Source: Blastococcus sp. TF02A-26
GTDB taxonomy: Bacteria; Actinomycetota; Actinomycetes; Mycobacteriales; Geodermatophilaceae
Assembly: GCF_003319125.1 (NCBI RefSeq)
Contig: NZ_QOHG01000002.1
Span: 282,185 to 346,184, forward strand
Direction: 5' to 3'
Length of the DNA: 64,000 nucleotides
Below the pieces are notes generated by a model that saw only the letters and a list, made by a program, of their open reading frames with translations, was not told the DNA's origin and searched no databases. Every line of letters begins with the position of its first letter. Positions within the stretch are counted from its first letter, which is position 1. The position numbers and the translations under genes were made by a program. Below are positions 8,704 to 19,498 of this stretch, in pieces.

Positions 8704-10013
8704 TACTTCAGGAACCCTTCGTAGTTGCGCTGGTTGAGTTGCGTCTCGATCTGCTTCACCGTCTCCAACCCCACTCCGACCATGATCAGCACCGCGGTCC
8801 CGCCGAACGGGAAGTTCTGGTTCTGCCCCTCTTGCGTCACGGAGAGGAACAGATTGGGCAAGACTGCCACGAGCCCCAGGTAGATCGAGCCGGGGAGGGT
8901 GATGCGGGAGAGCACGTACTGCAGGTACTCCGCGGTGGGACGACCCGGACGGATGCCGGGGATGAAGCCGCCGTAGCGCTTCATGTCGTCGGCCCGCTCC
9001 TCCGGGTTGAACGTGATCGACACGTAGAAGTACGTGAAGAAGACGATCAGGCCGAAGTAGACCGCGATGTGCACCCAGCTGCTCTGGTCGATCAGGTAGT
9101 TCTCGACGAAGCGACGGACCGTGCCCGTCTCGTCGCCCTGCAGCTGGGTGATGAGCTGCGGCAGGTAGAGCAGCGACGACGCGAAGATGACCGGGATGAC
9201 GCCGGCCTGGTTCACCTTCAGCGGCAGGTAGGTGGACGTCCCGCCGTACATGCGGCGTCCCACCATGCGCTTGGCGTACTGGACCGGGATCCGGCGCTGC
9301 GCCTGCTCGACGTAGACGACCGAGGTGATGATCACCAGGGCGAGCAGCAGCACCAGGGTGAAGACGACGCCGCCGCGGGTCTGCAGGATCGAGCCGCCCT
9401 CGGCGGGGATGCGGGCGGCGATCGAGGTGAAGATCAGCACGGACATGCCGTTGCCGATCCCCTTCTCGGTGAGCAGCTCGCCCAGCCACATGATCACGGC
9501 CGTACCGGCGGTCAGGGCGATGACGAGGATGACCGTCGTCCAGATGGAGTCATCGGGGATGATCTCCACGTTGCTGTTCGGGAACAGCTGCCCGCTGCGC
9601 GCCAGCGCGATGATCCCCGTGCTCTGCAGGACGGCGAGGGCGATCGTCAGGTAGCGGGTGTACTGGGTCAGCTTCTGCTGCCCGGCCTGCCCCTCCTTCT
9701 TGAGCTGCTCGAACCGCGGGATGACCACGACGAGCAGCTGCACGATGATGCTCGCCGTGATGTACGGCATGATCCCGAGCGCGAAGATCGACAGGCGGAG
9801 CAGCGCACCGCCGGAGAACAGGTTGACCAGCGAGTAGATGTCCCGCTGGTCGGAGGCCTGGGCCTGCTCGAGGGCGGTGTTGATCGCCTCGACGGAGACA
9901 CCCGGGCCGGGGACGGCGGCTCCCAGCCGGTAGATCGCGATGATCCCGAGGGAGAACAGGATCTTGCGCCGGAGGTCTGGCGTCCGGAACGCCGCGGCGA
10001 ACGCCTGCAGCAC
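8703..10013 (-). CDS. secY: Preprotein translocase subunit SecY
   Basis: At 436 residues, this is the channel subunit of the Sec translocon, with ten hydrophobic helices. Recognisable blocks include [25 protein letters not shown] (helix 1), the plug and ASIIVQL region, and [10 protein letters not shown] near the C-terminal cytosolic loops. The GTG at 10013 follows GGGGAGGG and matches usual SecY N-termini. The frame is open 17 codons further but without SecY similarity. It leads the secY-adk-map operon, 180 nt after rplO. Confidence 0.97.
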   Translation of the reverse strand: MLQAFAAAFRTPDLRRKILFSLGIIAIYRLGAAVPGPGVSVEAINTALEQAQASDQRDIYSLVNLFSGGALLRLSIFALGIMPYITASIIVQLLVVVIPRFEQLKKEGQAGQQKLTQYTRYLTIALAVLQSTGIIALARSGQLFPNSNVEIIPDDSIWTTVILVIALTAGTAVIMWLGELLTEKGIGNGMSVLIFTSIAARIPAEGGSILQTRGGVVFTLVLLLALVIITSVVYVEQAQRRIPVQYAKRMVGRRMYGGTSTYLPLKVNQAGVIPVIFASSLLYLPQLITQLQGDETGTVRRFVENYLIDQSSWVHIAVYFGLIVFFTYFYVSITFNPEERADDMKRYGGFIPGIRPGRPTAEYLQYVLSRITLPGSIYLGLVAVLPNLFLSVTQEGQNQNFPFGGTAVLIMVGVGLETVKQIETQLNQRNYEGFLK

Positions 10014-10136
10014 GTGCCCTCCCCGAGTCGGTCGTGTGAGTGTAAGGACCACCCTGCCCCCCACCGCTCAGGGGCTCGCGGCAGGAGCTCGCAGGATGAC
10101 TGCCGCCTCCCGCCCGCGGCGGGCCGAGCAGCAGAC

Positions 10137-10184
10137 GACCCCCGGGGCACGAGCCTCCCGTCAGGAGGCGCGGCCCCGGGGGTC
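10137..10184 (-). terminator. Nested hairpin between rplO and secY
   Basis: A perfect 12-bp outer stem (GACCCCCGGGGC, 10137-10148, with 10173-10184) encloses an inner GCCTCC/GGAGGC hairpin, starting 10 nt after the rplO stop. It probably ends or attenuates the spc operon before secY. There is no T-run on the minus strand. Confidence 0.55.
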
Positions 10185-10193
10185 AGCGACTGG

Positions 10194-10637
10194 TCAGACC
10201 AGGGTCGTGCTGCCGCCGGCGGCGGCGATCTTCTCGGCGGCCGACGACGAGAACGCGGTGGCGTGCACGTGCACGGTCACCCCGCCGAGCTCGCCGGTGC
10301 CGAGGACCTTGACGGGCTGGCCGCGACGCACGGCGCCGGCCTCGACCAGCGCGTCGACGTCGACGGTGCCGCCCTGCGGGAAGAGCGCCGCGATCCGGTC
10401 GAGGTTGACGACCTGGAAGACGACCTTGTTCGGGCTCTTGAACCCCGACAGCTTGGGCAGCCGCATGTGCAGCGGCGTCTGCCCGCCCTCGAAGCGCGCG
10501 GAGGTGTTGCCGCGCGCGCCGGTGCCCTTGGTACCGCGGCCGGCCGTCTTGCCCTTGGAGCCCTCACCACGACCCACGCGGGTCTTCTTGGTGTGGGCGC
10601 CCTCGGCCGGGCGCAGGTGGTGGACCTTGAGAGTCAT
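10194..10637 (-). CDS. rplO: 50S ribosomal protein L15
   Basis: At 147 residues, it binds 23S rRNA late in 50S assembly. The N-terminal [36 protein letters not shown] and [22 protein letters not shown] are characteristic, and the C-terminal half has the VKVLGTGEL motif. It follows rpmD by 13 nt in the spc operon. Confidence 0.98.
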   Translation of the reverse strand: MTLKVHHLRPAEGAHTKKTRVGRGEGSKGKTAGRGTKGTGARGNTSARFEGGQTPLHMRLPKLSGFKSPNKVVFQVVNLDRIAALFPQGGTVDVDALVEAGAVRRGQPVKVLGTGELGGVTVHVHATAFSSSAAEKIAAAGGSTTLV

Positions 10638-10650
10638 GGCGAGTCTTTCC

Positions 10651-10830
10651 TCAGACTTCTTCGACGGTGACCAGGTGCGGCACCGTGGCGACCATCCCGC
10701 GGATCTCGGGACGGTCCTCCTGGACGACCGAGTCGTTGATCCGCTTCAGGCCCAGGGAACGCAGCGTCTGGCGCTGGTTGGGCTTGGTGCCGATCGCCGA
10801 CTTGATCTGGGTGACCTTCAGCTGAGCCAT
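10651..10830 (-). CDS. rpmD: 50S ribosomal protein L30
   Basis: This 59-residue product read from the ATG at 10830 starts [18 protein letters not shown], continues with [10 protein letters not shown] and ends [12 protein letters not shown]. The length and the KSxIGxxxxQRxTLRxLGL pattern are those of bacterial L30. It lies between rpsE (4 bp after its stop region) and rplO, the standard order. Confidence 0.97.
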   Translation of the reverse strand: MAQLKVTQIKSAIGTKPNQRQTLRSLGLKRINDSVVQEDRPEIRGMVATVPHLVTVEEV

Positions 10831-10831
10831 G

Positions 10832-11446
10832 TCAGACCCCCTGGCCCGCGCGAGCCCGCAGCATGGCGGCCGGAGCGACGTCCTCGAGGGGCAGGCCGCG
10901 GCGGGCCGCGATCTCCTCGGGGCGGACGAGGTCCTTCAGCGCCTGCATGGTGGCGTGCACGATGTTGATCGGGTTCGAGGAGCCGAGGCTCTTCGAGAGC
11001 ACGTCGTGGATGCCGGCGCACTCGAGGACGGCGCGCACCGGGCCACCGGCGATGACACCGGTACCGGGGCTGGCCGGCTTGAGCAGCACGACGCCGGCCG
11101 CCGCCTCACCCTGCACCGGGTGCGGGATGGTGCTGGCGATGCGCGGCACCTTGTAGAAGTGCTTCTTGGCCTCCTCGACGCCCTTCGCGATCGCGGCGGG
11201 CACCTCCTTGGCCTTGCCGTAACCGACGCCCACGGTGCCGTCGCCGTCGCCCACGATCACCAGGGCGGTGAAGCTGAAGCGCCGACCACCCTTGACGACC
11301 TTGGACACGCGGTTGATGGCCACCACGCGCTCGATGTAGTTGCTCTTCTCGGCGGGAGCGCCGCCCGGCCCCCGCCCGCCGTCACGACGGTCGCGGCGGT
11401 CGTTACCGCCGCCGGCGCCGCCGCCGCGTCGCTGTGGTCCTGGCAT
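10832..11446 (-). CDS. rpsE: 30S ribosomal protein S5
   Basis: At 204 residues, it is involved in decoding accuracy and mRNA helicase activity at the entry site. The core reads [34 protein letters not shown], [15 protein letters not shown] and [19 protein letters not shown] Gly/Arg/Asp-rich N-terminal extension of about 35 residues precedes it, common in actinobacteria. Confidence 0.98.
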   Translation of the reverse strand: MPGPQRRGGGAGGGNDRRDRRDGGRGPGGAPAEKSNYIERVVAINRVSKVVKGGRRFSFTALVIVGDGDGTVGVGYGKAKEVPAAIAKGVEEAKKHFYKVPRIASTIPHPVQGEAAAGVVLLKPASPGTGVIAGGPVRAVLECAGIHDVLSKSLGSSNPINIVHATMQALKDLVRPEEIAARRGLPLEDVAPAAMLRARAGQGV

Positions 11447-11492
11447 CAGACGTCCCTCTCGATCTTCGTGTTGCCGGTCTGGGTGCTGGTCA

Positions 11493-11909
11493 TCAGAAGT
11501 CCAGCCCGCCCTCGCGCGCGCCGTCGGCGAGCGCAGCGATCCGGCCCTGGTAGCGGTTGCCGCCGCGGTCGAACACGACCGCGGTGATGCCGGCCGCCTT
11601 GGCGCGCTCGGCGACCAGGGTGCCCACCTGGCGGGCCAGCGTGGACTTGTCGCCCTCGGCGCTGCGCAGGCTGGCGTCCAGCGTGGACGCGCTGACCAGC
11701 GTGCGGCCGACGGTGTCGTCGACGACCTGCACGTGGATGTGGCGCGAGCTGCGCTTGACCACCAGGCGCGGACGCTCCGGCGTCCCCGAGACCCGCTTGC
11801 GCAGCCGGTTGTGCCGGCGCAGCCGGGAGACCCGGCGCGCGGTGCTCGCGTCGGTGCCGACGGGGGTGTGGACCCGCTTGGTCCCGCTCTGTGAACTGGT
11901 TGCAGCCAT
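11493..11909 (-). CDS. rplR: 50S ribosomal protein L18
   Basis: At 138 residues, it binds 5S rRNA in the central protuberance. [35 protein letters not shown] and [27 protein letters not shown] are typical. The ATG at 11909 overlaps the rplF stop (ATGA); a GTG one codon earlier is also possible. Confidence 0.97.
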   Translation of the reverse strand: MAATSSQSGTKRVHTPVGTDASTARRVSRLRRHNRLRKRVSGTPERPRLVVKRSSRHIHVQVVDDTVGRTLVSASTLDASLRSAEGDKSTLARQVGTLVAERAKAAGITAVVFDRGGNRYQGRIAALADGAREGGLDF

Positions 11910-12448
11910 CACTTACCCGTCTTCCCGACCTTGCGCTTGACGACCTCGCCCTGATACCGCACGCCCTTGCCCTTGTACGGGTCGGGCTTGCGGATCTTGC
12001 GGATCTTGGCGGCGACCTCGCCGACCTGCTGCTTGTCGATGCCCGTGACCCGGATGCGGGTGGGCGACTCGACCGTGAAGGAGATCCCCTCGGGGGCCTT
12101 CACCGGAACCGGGTGGCTGAAGCCCAGGGCGAACTCGAGGTCCGACCCACGGGCCTGGACCCGGTAGCCGACCCCGACGATCTCGAGGGTCTTGCTGTAC
12201 CCCTCGGTGACGCCGGTGATCATGTTGGCGATCAGGGTGCGCGACAGCCCGTGCAGGGCGCGGCTCTCCCGCTCGTCGTCCGGCCGGGCCACCCGCAGCG
12301 TGCCGTCCTCGTCGCGCGCCACGGTGATCGGGGCGGCGACGGTGTGGGACAGGGAGCCCTTGGGGCCCTTCACGTTGACGGTCTGGCCCTCGATGGCGAT
12401 CTCCACGCCACCGGGCACCGGAATCGGGAGTCGTCCGATCCGTGACAT
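11909..12448 (-). CDS. rplF: 50S ribosomal protein L6
   Basis: At 179 residues, it lies near the factor-binding site of the 50S subunit. [34 protein letters not shown], the [18 protein letters not shown] repeat and the C-terminal [20 protein letters not shown] are all present. It is 15 nt after rpsH and overlaps rplR. Confidence 0.98.
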   Translation of the reverse strand: MSRIGRLPIPVPGGVEIAIEGQTVNVKGPKGSLSHTVAAPITVARDEDGTLRVARPDDERESRALHGLSRTLIANMITGVTEGYSKTLEIVGVGYRVQARGSDLEFALGFSHPVPVKAPEGISFTVESPTRIRVTGIDKQQVGEVAAKIRKIRKPDPYKGKGVRYQGEVVKRKVGKTGK

Positions 12449-12463
12449 CTCTGCTCGCTCCTC

Positions 12464-12874
12464 TTACCAGACGTAGGCGAGGACTTCCCCACCCACGCCC
12501 TTCGTGTTCGCCTGGCGGTCGGTGAGCAGCCCGGTGGAGGTGGAGATGATCGCCACCCCGAGGCCGCCGAGCACCTTGGGCAGCGCGGTGGACTTGGCGT
12601 AGACCCGCAGACCGGGCTTCGACACCCGACGGACGCCGGCGATGCTGCGCTCGCGGTTCGGCCCGTACTTGAGGTCGATGACCAGCTCCTTGCGGGTGCT
12701 GCCGTCCTTCTCGACCTCGTTCACCGTCCAGCCGGCGATGTAGCCCTGCTGCTGGAGGATCTCCGCGATGTGCGTCTTGATCTTCGACGACGGCATCGTC
12801 GCGGAGTCGTGATACGCCTGGTTGGCGTTGCGGATACGCGTGAGCATGTCCGCGATCGGGTCGGTCATCGTCAT
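12464..12874 (-). CDS. rpsH: 30S ribosomal protein S8
   Basis: At 136 residues from the ATG at 12874, this central 16S-binding protein is, in many bacteria, the translational repressor of the spc operon. [22 protein letters not shown] and the C-terminal [20 protein letters not shown]....GGEVLAYVW are canonical. The frame stays open 11 codons upstream, but those residues are not S8-like. Confidence 0.97.
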   Translation of the reverse strand: MTMTDPIADMLTRIRNANQAYHDSATMPSSKIKTHIAEILQQQGYIAGWTVNEVEKDGSTRKELVIDLKYGPNRERSIAGVRRVSKPGLRVYAKSTALPKVLGGLGVAIISTSTGLLTDRQANTKGVGGEVLAYVW

Positions 12875-12989
12875 GGGTGTCGTGCCTCTCTCGCCGCGGT
12901 TCCGCACGCGGACCTCGCGTGGGCCTCTCGGCGATCGGTGGTGCTCGAGGACGTCCTGGGCTCGGAGGCGAGCGGGACGGGTCGGCGAC

Positions 12990-13175
12990 TTACCAGCTGG
13001 ACTTGCTCACACCGGGCAGCTCGCCGGCGTGGGCCATCTCCCGCAGGCAGATCCGGCACAGGCCGAACTTGCGGAACACGGCGTGCGGACGGCCGCAGCG
13101 CTGGCAGCGGGTGTACCCGCGGACCGCGAACTTCGGCTTGCGGGCCGCCTTGTTGATCAGGGCCTTCTTGGCCAT
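12990..13175 (-). CDS. rpsN: 30S ribosomal protein S14, type Z (zinc)
   Basis: At 61 residues, this is the short zinc-binding S14. [23 protein letters not shown] gives the two Cys-x2-Cys pairs, and the ending [10 protein letters not shown] is invariant. It lies between rplE and rpsH. Confidence 0.98.
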   Translation of the reverse strand: MAKKALINKAARKPKFAVRGYTRCQRCGRPHAVFRKFGLCRICLREMAHAGELPGVSKSSW

Positions 13176-13208
13176 CTCGGTCTCCTGTAGCTCTCTCGAA
13201 GGCCCGGA

Positions 13209-13793
13209 TCAGCGGGTCGTGGTGACGACGGGCTGGCCGGCGAAGGGGAAGCCGAGCAGCCGGAGCAGCTCGCGACCCTCGTCGTCGTTGGTGGCGGTGG
13301 TGACCAGCGTGATGTCCATGCCACGCGGCCGGTCGATCTTGTCGACGTCGATCTCGCGGAACATCGACTGCTCGGTCAGACCGAAGGTGTAGTTGCCGTG
13401 GCCGTCGAACTGCTTGGCGTTCAGGCCGCGGAAGTCACGGATGCGGGGCAGGGCCAGCGACAGCAGCCGGTCCAGGAACTCCCACATGCGGTCGCCGCGG
13501 AGGGTGACCTTCGCGCCGATCGGCATGCCCTCGCGCAGCTTGAACTGCGCGATGGACTTGCGGGCCCGGACGACGGCCGGCTTCTGGCCGGTGATGGCGG
13601 TGAGGTCGCGGACGGCGCCGTCCATCAGCTTGGCGTCGCGGGTGGCCTCGCCGACGCCCATGTTGACGACGATCTTGGTCAGCCGCGGGATCTGCATGAC
13701 GTTCTCGTAGCCGAACTCCGACTGCAGCGCCGGCACGATCTCCTCGCGGTACCGGGCCAGCATGCGGGGCAGCTCACGGGTGGGTGCGCTCAT
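13209..13793 (-). CDS. rplE: 50S ribosomal protein L5
   Basis: At 194 residues, it is a 5S rRNA and P-site tRNA contact protein. [39 protein letters not shown] and [21 protein letters not shown] are diagnostic. It starts 5 nt after rplX. Confidence 0.98.
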   Translation of the reverse strand: MSAPTRELPRMLARYREEIVPALQSEFGYENVMQIPRLTKIVVNMGVGEATRDAKLMDGAVRDLTAITGQKPAVVRARKSIAQFKLREGMPIGAKVTLRGDRMWEFLDRLLSLALPRIRDFRGLNAKQFDGHGNYTFGLTEQSMFREIDVDKIDRPRGMDITLVTTATNDDEGRELLRLLGFPFAGQPVVTTTR

Positions 13794-13798
13794 GATGC

Positions 13799-14158
13799 TC
13801 AGAGGTCCTTACCGGTGCGCCGCGAGACCCGGATGCTGCGGCCTTCCTCGTCCTTGCGGTAGCCGACCCGGGTCGGCTTGTCCTCGGAGTCGATCACCAT
13901 CACGTTGCTCACGTGGATGGGAGCCTCCTGCGTGACGATCCCGCCCTGCTGGGCGCCGCGCTGGTTGGAGCTGATCCGGGTGTGCTTCTTGACCCGGCCC
14001 ACGCCCTCGACGAGGACCTTCTGCGTCTGCGGGTAGGCGGCGATGACCCGGCCCTTGGCGCCCTTGTCCTTGCCGGACAGGACGACGACCTGGTCGCCCT
14101 TCTTGACCTTCATCGACGGCGCCTTCTTGGTGCCGGGGTCGTTCTTGTGGGCAGCCAT
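13799..14158 (-). CDS. rplX: 50S ribosomal protein L24
   Basis: At 119 residues, it is an assembly initiator at the tunnel exit. The KOW segment [28 protein letters not shown] follows a short actinobacterial extension ([15 protein letters not shown]). The ATG at 14158 lies just after the rplN stop; a GTG at 14164 overlapping that stop is an alternative. Confidence 0.97.
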   Translation of the reverse strand: MAAHKNDPGTKKAPSMKVKKGDQVVVLSGKDKGAKGRVIAAYPQTQKVLVEGVGRVKKHTRISSNQRGAQQGGIVTQEAPIHVSNVMVIDSEDKPTRVGYRKDEEGRSIRVSRRTGKDL

Positions 14159-14160
14159 GA

Positions 14161-14529
14161 TCACAGCACCTCCGGGGCGAGCGAGATGATCCGCATGAAG
14201 CGCTTGTCGCGGAGCTCCCGGCCCACGGGGCCGAAGATGCGCGTCCCGCGCGGGTCGCCGCTGTCGCGGATGATGACCGCGGCGTTCTCGTCGAAGCGGA
14301 TGTAGGAACCGTCGGGACGACGGCGCTCCTTCACGGTGCGGACGATGACGGCCTTGACGACGTCACCCTTCTTCACACCGGCACCCGGCAGCGCGTCCTT
14401 CACGGTGGCGACGATGACGTCGCCGATGCCCGCGTAGCGTCGCCCGGACCCGCCGAGGACACGGATGCAGAGGATCTCCTTGGCACCCGTGTTGTCGGCG
14501 ACCCGGAGTCGCGACTCCTGCTGGATCAC
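14161..14529 (-). CDS. rplN: 50S ribosomal protein L14
   Basis: At 122 residues, it forms an intersubunit bridge and is the target of the silencing factor Rsf[47 protein letters not shown] and the ending [12 protein letters not shown] are canonical. It is the first gene of the spc operon, separated from rpsQ by 194 nt that contain a strong hairpin. Confidence 0.98.
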   Translation of the reverse strand: MIQQESRLRVADNTGAKEILCIRVLGGSGRRYAGIGDVIVATVKDALPGAGVKKGDVVKAVIVRTVKERRRPDGSYIRFDENAAVIIRDSGDPRGTRIFGPVGRELRDKRFMRIISLAPEVL

Positions 14530-14600
14530 TCTCGAACTCCCAGAATCTCAGTGGTGACAGCCGGGCCGGAACGGTGAACCGGCTGTCCGGTACCCACGTG

Positions 14601-14635
14601 CGGACGCACCGGCGGCGGGGCCGCCGGTGCGTCCG
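14601..14635 (-). terminator. Very strong hairpin at the S10/spc operon boundary
   Basis: Sixteen consecutive base pairs (14601-14616 with 14620-14635) close on a GGG loop. Imperfect outer arms around CCGGTACCC / GGGTACCGG extend the structure by about ten more pairs. It lies 88 nt after the rpsQ stop and 71 nt before rplN. It is the natural terminator of the S10 operon, although without a T-run some read-through is likely. Confidence 0.7.
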
Positions 14636-14723
14636 AGGCACGGGTACCGGGATGTGGCGCACGCTCTTCAGCGGCGCCAGTCGTCCAGAGTACTCGGTAC
14701 TCCACAGCCCCGGAGGGCCGGTA

Positions 14724-15023
14724 CTACTTGGCCTTCTCGATGACCTCGACCAGCCGCCACCGCTTGGTGGCCGACGTCGGCCGGGTCTCCATGATCTGCA
14801 CGCGGTCGCCGATGCCGGCGACCCCCTGCTCGTCGTGCGCCTTCAGCTTGCTCGTACGGCGGATGACCTTGCCGTACAGGCCGTGCTTCACGCGGTCCTC
14901 GACCTCGACGACGATGGTCTTCTCCATCTTGTCGCTGACCACGAGGCCCTCACGGACCTTGCGGTAGCCACGCCCGGCCAGGCCGGGACCGGAGGCGGTC
15001 TGCGTCTCCTGGGCCTCGCTCAT
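14724..15023 (-). CDS. rpsQ: 30S ribosomal protein S17
   Basis: At 99 residues, it is an early 16S 5'-domain binder. [45 protein letters not shown] is the S17 OB fold. The ATG at 15023 overlaps the rpmC stop by 4 nt. It is the last gene of the S10 operon. Confidence 0.98.
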   Translation of the reverse strand: MSEAQETQTASGPGLAGRGYRKVREGLVVSDKMEKTIVVEVEDRVKHGLYGKVIRRTSKLKAHDEQGVAGIGDRVQIMETRPTSATKRWRLVEVIEKAK

Positions 15024-15253
15024 GCCACACCCTCGTTCGGGGCGACCGACAGGCCCAGCTCGCGCTCACGCATGATCGTGTAGATCCGCGCGATGTCGCG
15101 GCGCACGGTCTGCAGACGCCGGTTGTTGTCCAGCTGGCCGGTGGCCACCTGGAACCGCAGGTTGAACAGTTCTTCCTTGGACTCGCGCAGCCGCGAGGCG
15201 AGCTCGTCGACCGAGAGCTCGCGCAGCTCCGGAGCGGTCAGACCGGCGGCCAT
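15020..15253 (-). CDS. rpmC: 50S ribosomal protein L29
   Basis: At 77 residues, it sits at the tunnel exit near the trigger-factor and SRP docking site. [58 protein letters not shown] is characteristic. The ATG at 15253 overlaps the rplP stop. Confidence 0.97.
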   Translation of the reverse strand: MAAGLTAPELRELSVDELASRLRESKEELFNLRFQVATGQLDNNRRLQTVRRDIARIYTIMRERELGLSVAPNEGVA

Positions 15254-15669
15254 CACACCTCTCCTTCACGCGTGATGAAGCGGCACTTCATGGGGAGCTT
15301 GTGGATCGCGCGGCGCATCGCCTCGCGGGCCACGGGCTCGGCCACGCCCGAGAGCTCGAAGAGCACCCGGCCGGGCTTGACGTTGGCCACCCACCACTCG
15401 GGGGAACCCTTACCCGAACCCATGCGGGTCTCGGCGGGCTTCTTGGTCAGCGGACGGTCCGGGTAGATCGAGATCCACACCTTGCCGCCACGCCGGATGT
15501 GCCGGGTCATGGCGATACGGGCGGACTCGATCTGCCGGTTGGTGACGTACGCCGGCTCGAGGGCCTGGATGGCGTACTCGCCGAAGTTGATGGCGGTGCC
15601 GCCCTTGGCCCGGCCGGAGCGGCTGGGGTGGTGCTGCTTGCGGTGCTTGACCCGCCGTGGGATGAGCAT
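15253..15669 (-). CDS. rplP: 50S ribosomal protein L16
   Basis: At 138 residues, it lies close to the A site and peptidyl transferase centre. [37 protein letters not shown] and [23 protein letters not shown] are invariant family segments. It is 3 nt from rpsC. Confidence 0.98.
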   Translation of the reverse strand: MLIPRRVKHRKQHHPSRSGRAKGGTAINFGEYAIQALEPAYVTNRQIESARIAMTRHIRRGGKVWISIYPDRPLTKKPAETRMGSGKGSPEWWVANVKPGRVLFELSGVAEPVAREAMRRAIHKLPMKCRFITREGEV

Positions 15670-15672
15670 GGC

Positions 15673-16590
15673 TCAGCTCTCCGTGTTCTCGGTGGCCTCG
15701 GTCGTGGCGGCCTCGGCGGCCGCGGTGGCCTCCGGACCCGCCACGTCGGCGACGGTGGTCTCCACGGCCTCGCCGGCGGTCTGCGCGACGACGGCCTCGG
15801 TGGTGTCCACGACCGGCCCGGTGCCCTCGGCGGCCGCGCGGCCGGCCTCGGTGCCGCCGGCGGTCGTGCCGCTGGAGCCGGAGCGGCGCTGCGGACGCTG
15901 TGCACGCTCACGACGCTGCTGGCGGGCGGCCAGGGCCTCGAGGGCCTCGCGCTCGGCCCGGGAGCCGCTCACGTCGCCCTTGTAGATCCAGACCTTGACG
16001 CCGATGCGGCCGAAGGTGGTGCGGGCCTCGTAGATGCCGTAGTCGATGTTCGCGCGCAGGGTGTGCAGCGGCACGCGACCCTCGCGGTAGAACTCCGACC
16101 GGCTCATCTCGGTGCCGCCGAGGCGACCCGAGCACTGGACCCGGATGCCCTTGACCTGCGGGCTGCGCTGGGCCGACTGCATGGCCTTGCGCATGGCGCG
16201 ACGGAAGCTCACGCGGCTGGAGAGCTGCTCGGCGACACCCTGGGCGACCAGCTGCGCGTCGGACTCGGGGTTCTTGACCTCGAGGATGTTCAGCTGCACC
16301 TGCTTGCCGGTGAGCTTCTCCAGCTCGCCGCGGATGCGGTCGGCCTCGGCGCCACGGCGGCCGATGACGATGCCGGGACGGGCGGTGTGGATGTCGACGC
16401 GGACGCGGTCACGGGTGCGCTCGATCTCCACCTTCGAGATGCCGGCCCGCTCCATGCCCTTGGACATGAGCTTGCGGATGGCCACGTCTTCCTTGACGTA
16501 GTCCTTGTAGAGCTTGTCCGCGTACCACCGGGACTTGTAGTCGGTGGTGATGCCGAGCCGGAACCCGTGCGGGTTGACCTTCTGACCCAC
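15673..16590 (-). CDS. rpsC: 30S ribosomal protein S3 with long C-terminal tail
   Basis: At 305 residues, it is a KH-domain protein at the mRNA entry channel. [26 protein letters not shown], the KH core [25 protein letters not shown] and [16 protein letters not shown] are canonical up to about residue 215. The last ~85 residues are an Arg-rich patch followed by an Ala/Glu/Thr-rich acidic tail, longer than usual. It overlaps rplV by one base. Confidence 0.98.
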   Translation of the reverse strand: MGQKVNPHGFRLGITTDYKSRWYADKLYKDYVKEDVAIRKLMSKGMERAGISKVEIERTRDRVRVDIHTARPGIVIGRRGAEADRIRGELEKLTGKQVQLNILEVKNPESDAQLVAQGVAEQLSSRVSFRRAMRKAMQSAQRSPQVKGIRVQCSGRLGGTEMSRSEFYREGRVPLHTLRANIDYGIYEARTTFGRIGVKVWIYKGDVSGSRAEREALEALAARQQRRERAQRPQRRSGSSGTTAGGTEAGRAAAEGTGPVVDTTEAVVAQTAGEAVETTVADVAGPEATAAAEAATTEATENTES

Positions 16591-17054
16591 TAGCGGGTCC
16601 CTCCCCTCGTGTTGCTCTTCTGCTGGGTGGCGGGGCCGGACTGGCCGGTGTCCCGGCGCGCCTTGCGCGACTTCTGCGCGAGCTCGGCGCTGCCGGCCAC
16701 CTCGCTCACCTCGACGGTGATGTGGCTGGTCCGCTTGTTGATGCGGAACGCCCGGCCCTGCGCACGCGGACGGATCCGCTTGAGCGTCGGGCCCTCGTCC
16801 ACGTACGCCGCGCTGACGACCAGTGCACCGCGGTCGAGCTGCAGGTTGTGCTCGGCGTTCGCGACGGCGCTGGCCACCACCTTGGCGACCGGCTCGCTGG
16901 CGGCCTGCGGCGCGAAGCGCAGCAGGGCCAGGGCCTCGTCGGTGGGCAGGTAGCGGATGAGGTCCACCACCCGGCGTGCCTTCATGGGGGTGACGCGGAC
17001 GAACCGGGCGGTGGCCCGGGCGACCGGCGTCTCCTGCCCCAACTGGGAAGTCAT
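16590..17054 (-). CDS. rplV: 50S ribosomal protein L22
   Basis: At 154 residues, its loop lines the exit tunnel. [35 protein letters not shown] and the C-terminal loop region [23 protein letters not shown] are present. The ATG at 17054 has GAGGAG about ten bases upstream. A Gln/Ser/Thr/Arg-rich C-terminal tail of about 30 residues follows. Confidence 0.97.
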   Translation of the reverse strand: MTSQLGQETPVARATARFVRVTPMKARRVVDLIRYLPTDEALALLRFAPQAASEPVAKVVASAVANAEHNLQLDRGALVVSAAYVDEGPTLKRIRPRAQGRAFRINKRTSHITVEVSEVAGSAELAQKSRKARRDTGQSGPATQQKSNTRGGTR

Positions 17055-17073
17055 CTTCGGGATCTCCTCGCCG

Positions 17074-17355
17074 TCAGCCGCGCCGCGACCGGCGGTCGTC
17101 CTTGATGTGCCCACGGAAGGTGCGCGTGGGGGCGAACTCGCCGAGCTTGTGCCCGACCATCGCCTCGGTCACGAACACCGGGACGTGCTTGCGGCCGTCG
17201 TGCACCGCGAGGGTGTGGCCCAGCATGTCCGGGATGATCGTGGAGCGACGTGACCACGTACGGATCACGTTCTTGGTGCCCTTCTCGTTCTGCGCGTCCA
17301 CCTTCTTGAGCAGGTGGTCGTCGACGAACGGGCCCTTCTTCAGGCTGCGTGGCAT
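17074..17355 (-). CDS. rpsS: 30S ribosomal protein S19
   Basis: At 93 residues, it is a 30S head protein that pairs with S13. [80 protein letters not shown] is almost invariant across actinobacteria. It lies between rplB and rplV. Confidence 0.98.
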   Translation of the reverse strand: MPRSLKKGPFVDDHLLKKVDAQNEKGTKNVIRTWSRRSTIIPDMLGHTLAVHDGRKHVPVFVTEAMVGHKLGEFAPTRTFRGHIKDDRRSRRG

Positions 17356-17378
17356 GTCTGTCGGACTCCTCTACCCGC

Positions 17379-18212
17379 TCAGCGCTTCTTGTTGGTGCGC
17401 CGGCGGCGCACGATCAGGGCATCACTGGCCTTGCGCTTGCGCGTCCGGCCCTCCGGCTTGCCCTTCGGGTTCACCGGGTGGCGCCCACCGGAGGTCTTGC
17501 CCTCACCACCACCGTGCGGGTGGTCGACCGGGTTCATGGCGACACCGCGGACGGTCGGGCGCTTGCCCTTCCACCGCATGCGGCCGGCCTTGCCCCAGTT
17601 GATGTTCGACTGCTCGGCGTTGCCCACCTCGCCGATCGTGGCGCGGCAGCGCACGTCGACGTTGCGGATCTCGCCCGACGGCATGCGCAGCTGGGCGAAC
17701 CGGCCCTCACGGGCGACCAGCTGGACGCTGGTGCCCGCCGACCGGGCGATCTTGGCGCCGCCACCGGGGCGGAGCTCGATGGCGTGAACGACGGTGCCGA
17801 CGGGGATGTTCCGCAGCGGCAGGTTGTTGCCCGGCTTGATGTCGGCGGCGGGGCCGCACTCCACCGTGTCGCCCTGCTTGAGGCGGGCCGGCGCGATGAT
17901 GTAGCGCTTCTCGCCGTCGGCGAAGTGCAGCAGCGCGATGCGCGACGTGCGGTTGGGGTCGTACTCGATGTGCGCGACCTTGGCCGGCACGCCGTCCTTG
18001 TCGGCCCGGCGGAAGTCGATCAGCCGGTAGGCGCGCTTGTGGCCGCCGCCCTGGTGGCGAGCGGTGACCTTCCCGTGGACGTTGCGCCCGCCGCGGCCGT
18101 GCAGCGGCCGGACCAGCGACTTCTCGGGATGGTCGCGAGTGACCTCGGCGAAGTCGGCGACGCTGGAGCCGCGGCGGCCCGGCGTCGTCGGCTTGTACTT
18201 GCGGATAGCCAT
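17379..18212 (-). CDS. rplB: 50S ribosomal protein L2
   Basis: At 277 residues, it is essential for subunit association and peptidyl transferase. [28 protein letters not shown] and the C-terminal [34 protein letters not shown], which contains the critical His, are present. It lies between rplW and rpsS. Confidence 0.98.
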   Translation of the reverse strand: MAIRKYKPTTPGRRGSSVADFAEVTRDHPEKSLVRPLHGRGGRNVHGKVTARHQGGGHKRAYRLIDFRRADKDGVPAKVAHIEYDPNRTSRIALLHFADGEKRYIIAPARLKQGDTVECGPAADIKPGNNLPLRNIPVGTVVHAIELRPGGGAKIARSAGTSVQLVAREGRFAQLRMPSGEIRNVDVRCRATIGEVGNAEQSNINWGKAGRMRWKGKRPTVRGVAMNPVDHPHGGGEGKTSGGRHPVNPKGKPEGRTRKRKASDALIVRRRRTNKKR

Positions 18213-18257
18213 TGCTGACTCAGTCTCTCTGTCTCTGGTCCGGGATGATCACGGCGC

Positions 18258-18560
18258 TCAGGCGCCGGGACCGCCGAAGATCTCGATGCGGTCGCCGGGG
18301 GCGAGCGAGACGATCGCGCGCTTGGTGTCGGGACGCTTGCCCATGCGGTTGCCCCGGCTGCGCTTCTTCTTGCCCTGGCGGTTGATCGTGTTGACGTCGA
18401 GGACCTTCACGTTGAAGACCTGCGCCACGGCGATCTTGATCTGCGTCTTGTTGGCGTCCGGGTGGACGAGGAACGTGTACTGGTTCTCGTCCAGGAGCCC
18501 GTAGCTCTTCTCCGAGATGACCGGCGCGAGCAGGACGTCCCGGGGGTCGTGGAAGGTCAC
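18258..18560 (-). CDS. rplW: 50S ribosomal protein L23
   Basis: At 100 residues, it is a tunnel-exit docking site for trigger factor and [57 protein letters not shown] is canonical. The GTG at 18560 overlaps the rplD stop (GTGA), giving a typical short N-terminus. Confidence 0.97.
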   Translation of the reverse strand: MTFHDPRDVLLAPVISEKSYGLLDENQYTFLVHPDANKTQIKIAVAQVFNVKVLDVNTINRQGKKKRSRGNRMGKRPDTKRAIVSLAPGDRIEIFGGPGA

Positions 18561-19498
18561 GCCTTCTCCTCCTCGGCAGTGTCGGTGGTGCCGTCCTCGG
18601 TCGGAGCCGTGGCATCCGGGCCGGCGTTGGCGGCGGCGGCCTGCTCGGCCGGGGCCGCGGCGGCCTCGGCCGGGGTGGCCGGCGCCGCGTCGTCCCCGGA
18701 CTTCGCCGCAGCCCGCTTGCGCGGCGTCGCGGCGGGCGCTCCGGCGGAGCCGCTCACCTCGACGGTGCCCTCGTCCACCGCGGGCGCGATCGACGGGACG
18801 CCACCGGAGATCTCGGAGGTGGCCAGGTCGGGCTTGGCACCACCGCGGGCGGGGCCGGCCACGAACTCGGCCAGCGCGGCCTCGGTGAAGACGATCTCGT
18901 CGGAGAGCAGGACGTCGTAGGTGTTCAGCTGGCCGGCCTCGAGCAGGTGCACCCGGGGCTCGTTGCGCAGGCTGATCCAGTTGAGGACGTCGTCGCGGTC
19001 GAGGACCACGAGCACCCGCTTGGCCTGGGTGACGGCGTCCAGCGCCTTGAGCGCCTCCTTCGTCTTCGGGGCGTCGCCCTCGACGAAGGTGGTGATGACG
19101 TGGACGCGGTCCTCGCGGGCCCGGTCGGAGAGGGCACCGCGCAGGGCGGCGGCCTTCATCTTCTTGGGGGTCCGCTGGGTGTAGTCGCGCGGCTGCGGGC
19201 CGTGGACCGTGCCACCGCCGGTGAACTGCGGAGCGCGGATCGACCCCTGGCGGGCGCGGCCGGTGCCCTTCTGGCGGTAGGGCTTGACGCCACCACCGCT
19301 GACCTTGCCGCGGGTCTTGGTCGCGTGCGTGCCCTGGCGCGCGGCGGCCAGCTGGGCCACGACGACCTGGTGCATCAGCGACACGTTGGCGCTGGCGTCG
19401 AAGAGCTCGCCGGGCAGCGTCACGCTGCCGGAGGTCGCCCCCGCCGGCGTCCGGACGTCGACCTGGCGGTCGGTCCGGGTCTGGGTGGACTGGGTCAC
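18557..19498 (-). CDS. rplD: 50S ribosomal protein L4 with long C-terminal tail
   Basis: At 313 residues, its loop lines the exit tunnel, and in some bacteria it autoregulates the S10 operon. [45 protein letters not shown] is the tunnel loop. The globular domain ends near residue 215. About 90 additional Ala/Pro/Glu/Thr-rich residues follow that are absent from most L4 proteins. The start overlaps the rplC stop by 4 nt. Confidence 0.97.
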   Translation of the reverse strand: MTQSTQTRTDRQVDVRTPAGATSGSVTLPGELFDASANVSLMHQVVVAQLAAARQGTHATKTRGKVSGGGVKPYRQKGTGRARQGSIRAPQFTGGGTVHGPQPRDYTQRTPKKMKAAALRGALSDRAREDRVHVITTFVEGDAPKTKEALKALDAVTQAKRVLVVLDRDDVLNWISLRNEPRVHLLEAGQLNTYDVLLSDEIVFTEAALAEFVAGPARGGAKPDLATSEISGGVPSIAPAVDEGTVEVSGSAGAPAATPRKRAAAKSGDDAAPATPAEAAAAPAEQAAAANAGPDATAPTEDGTTDTAEEEKA

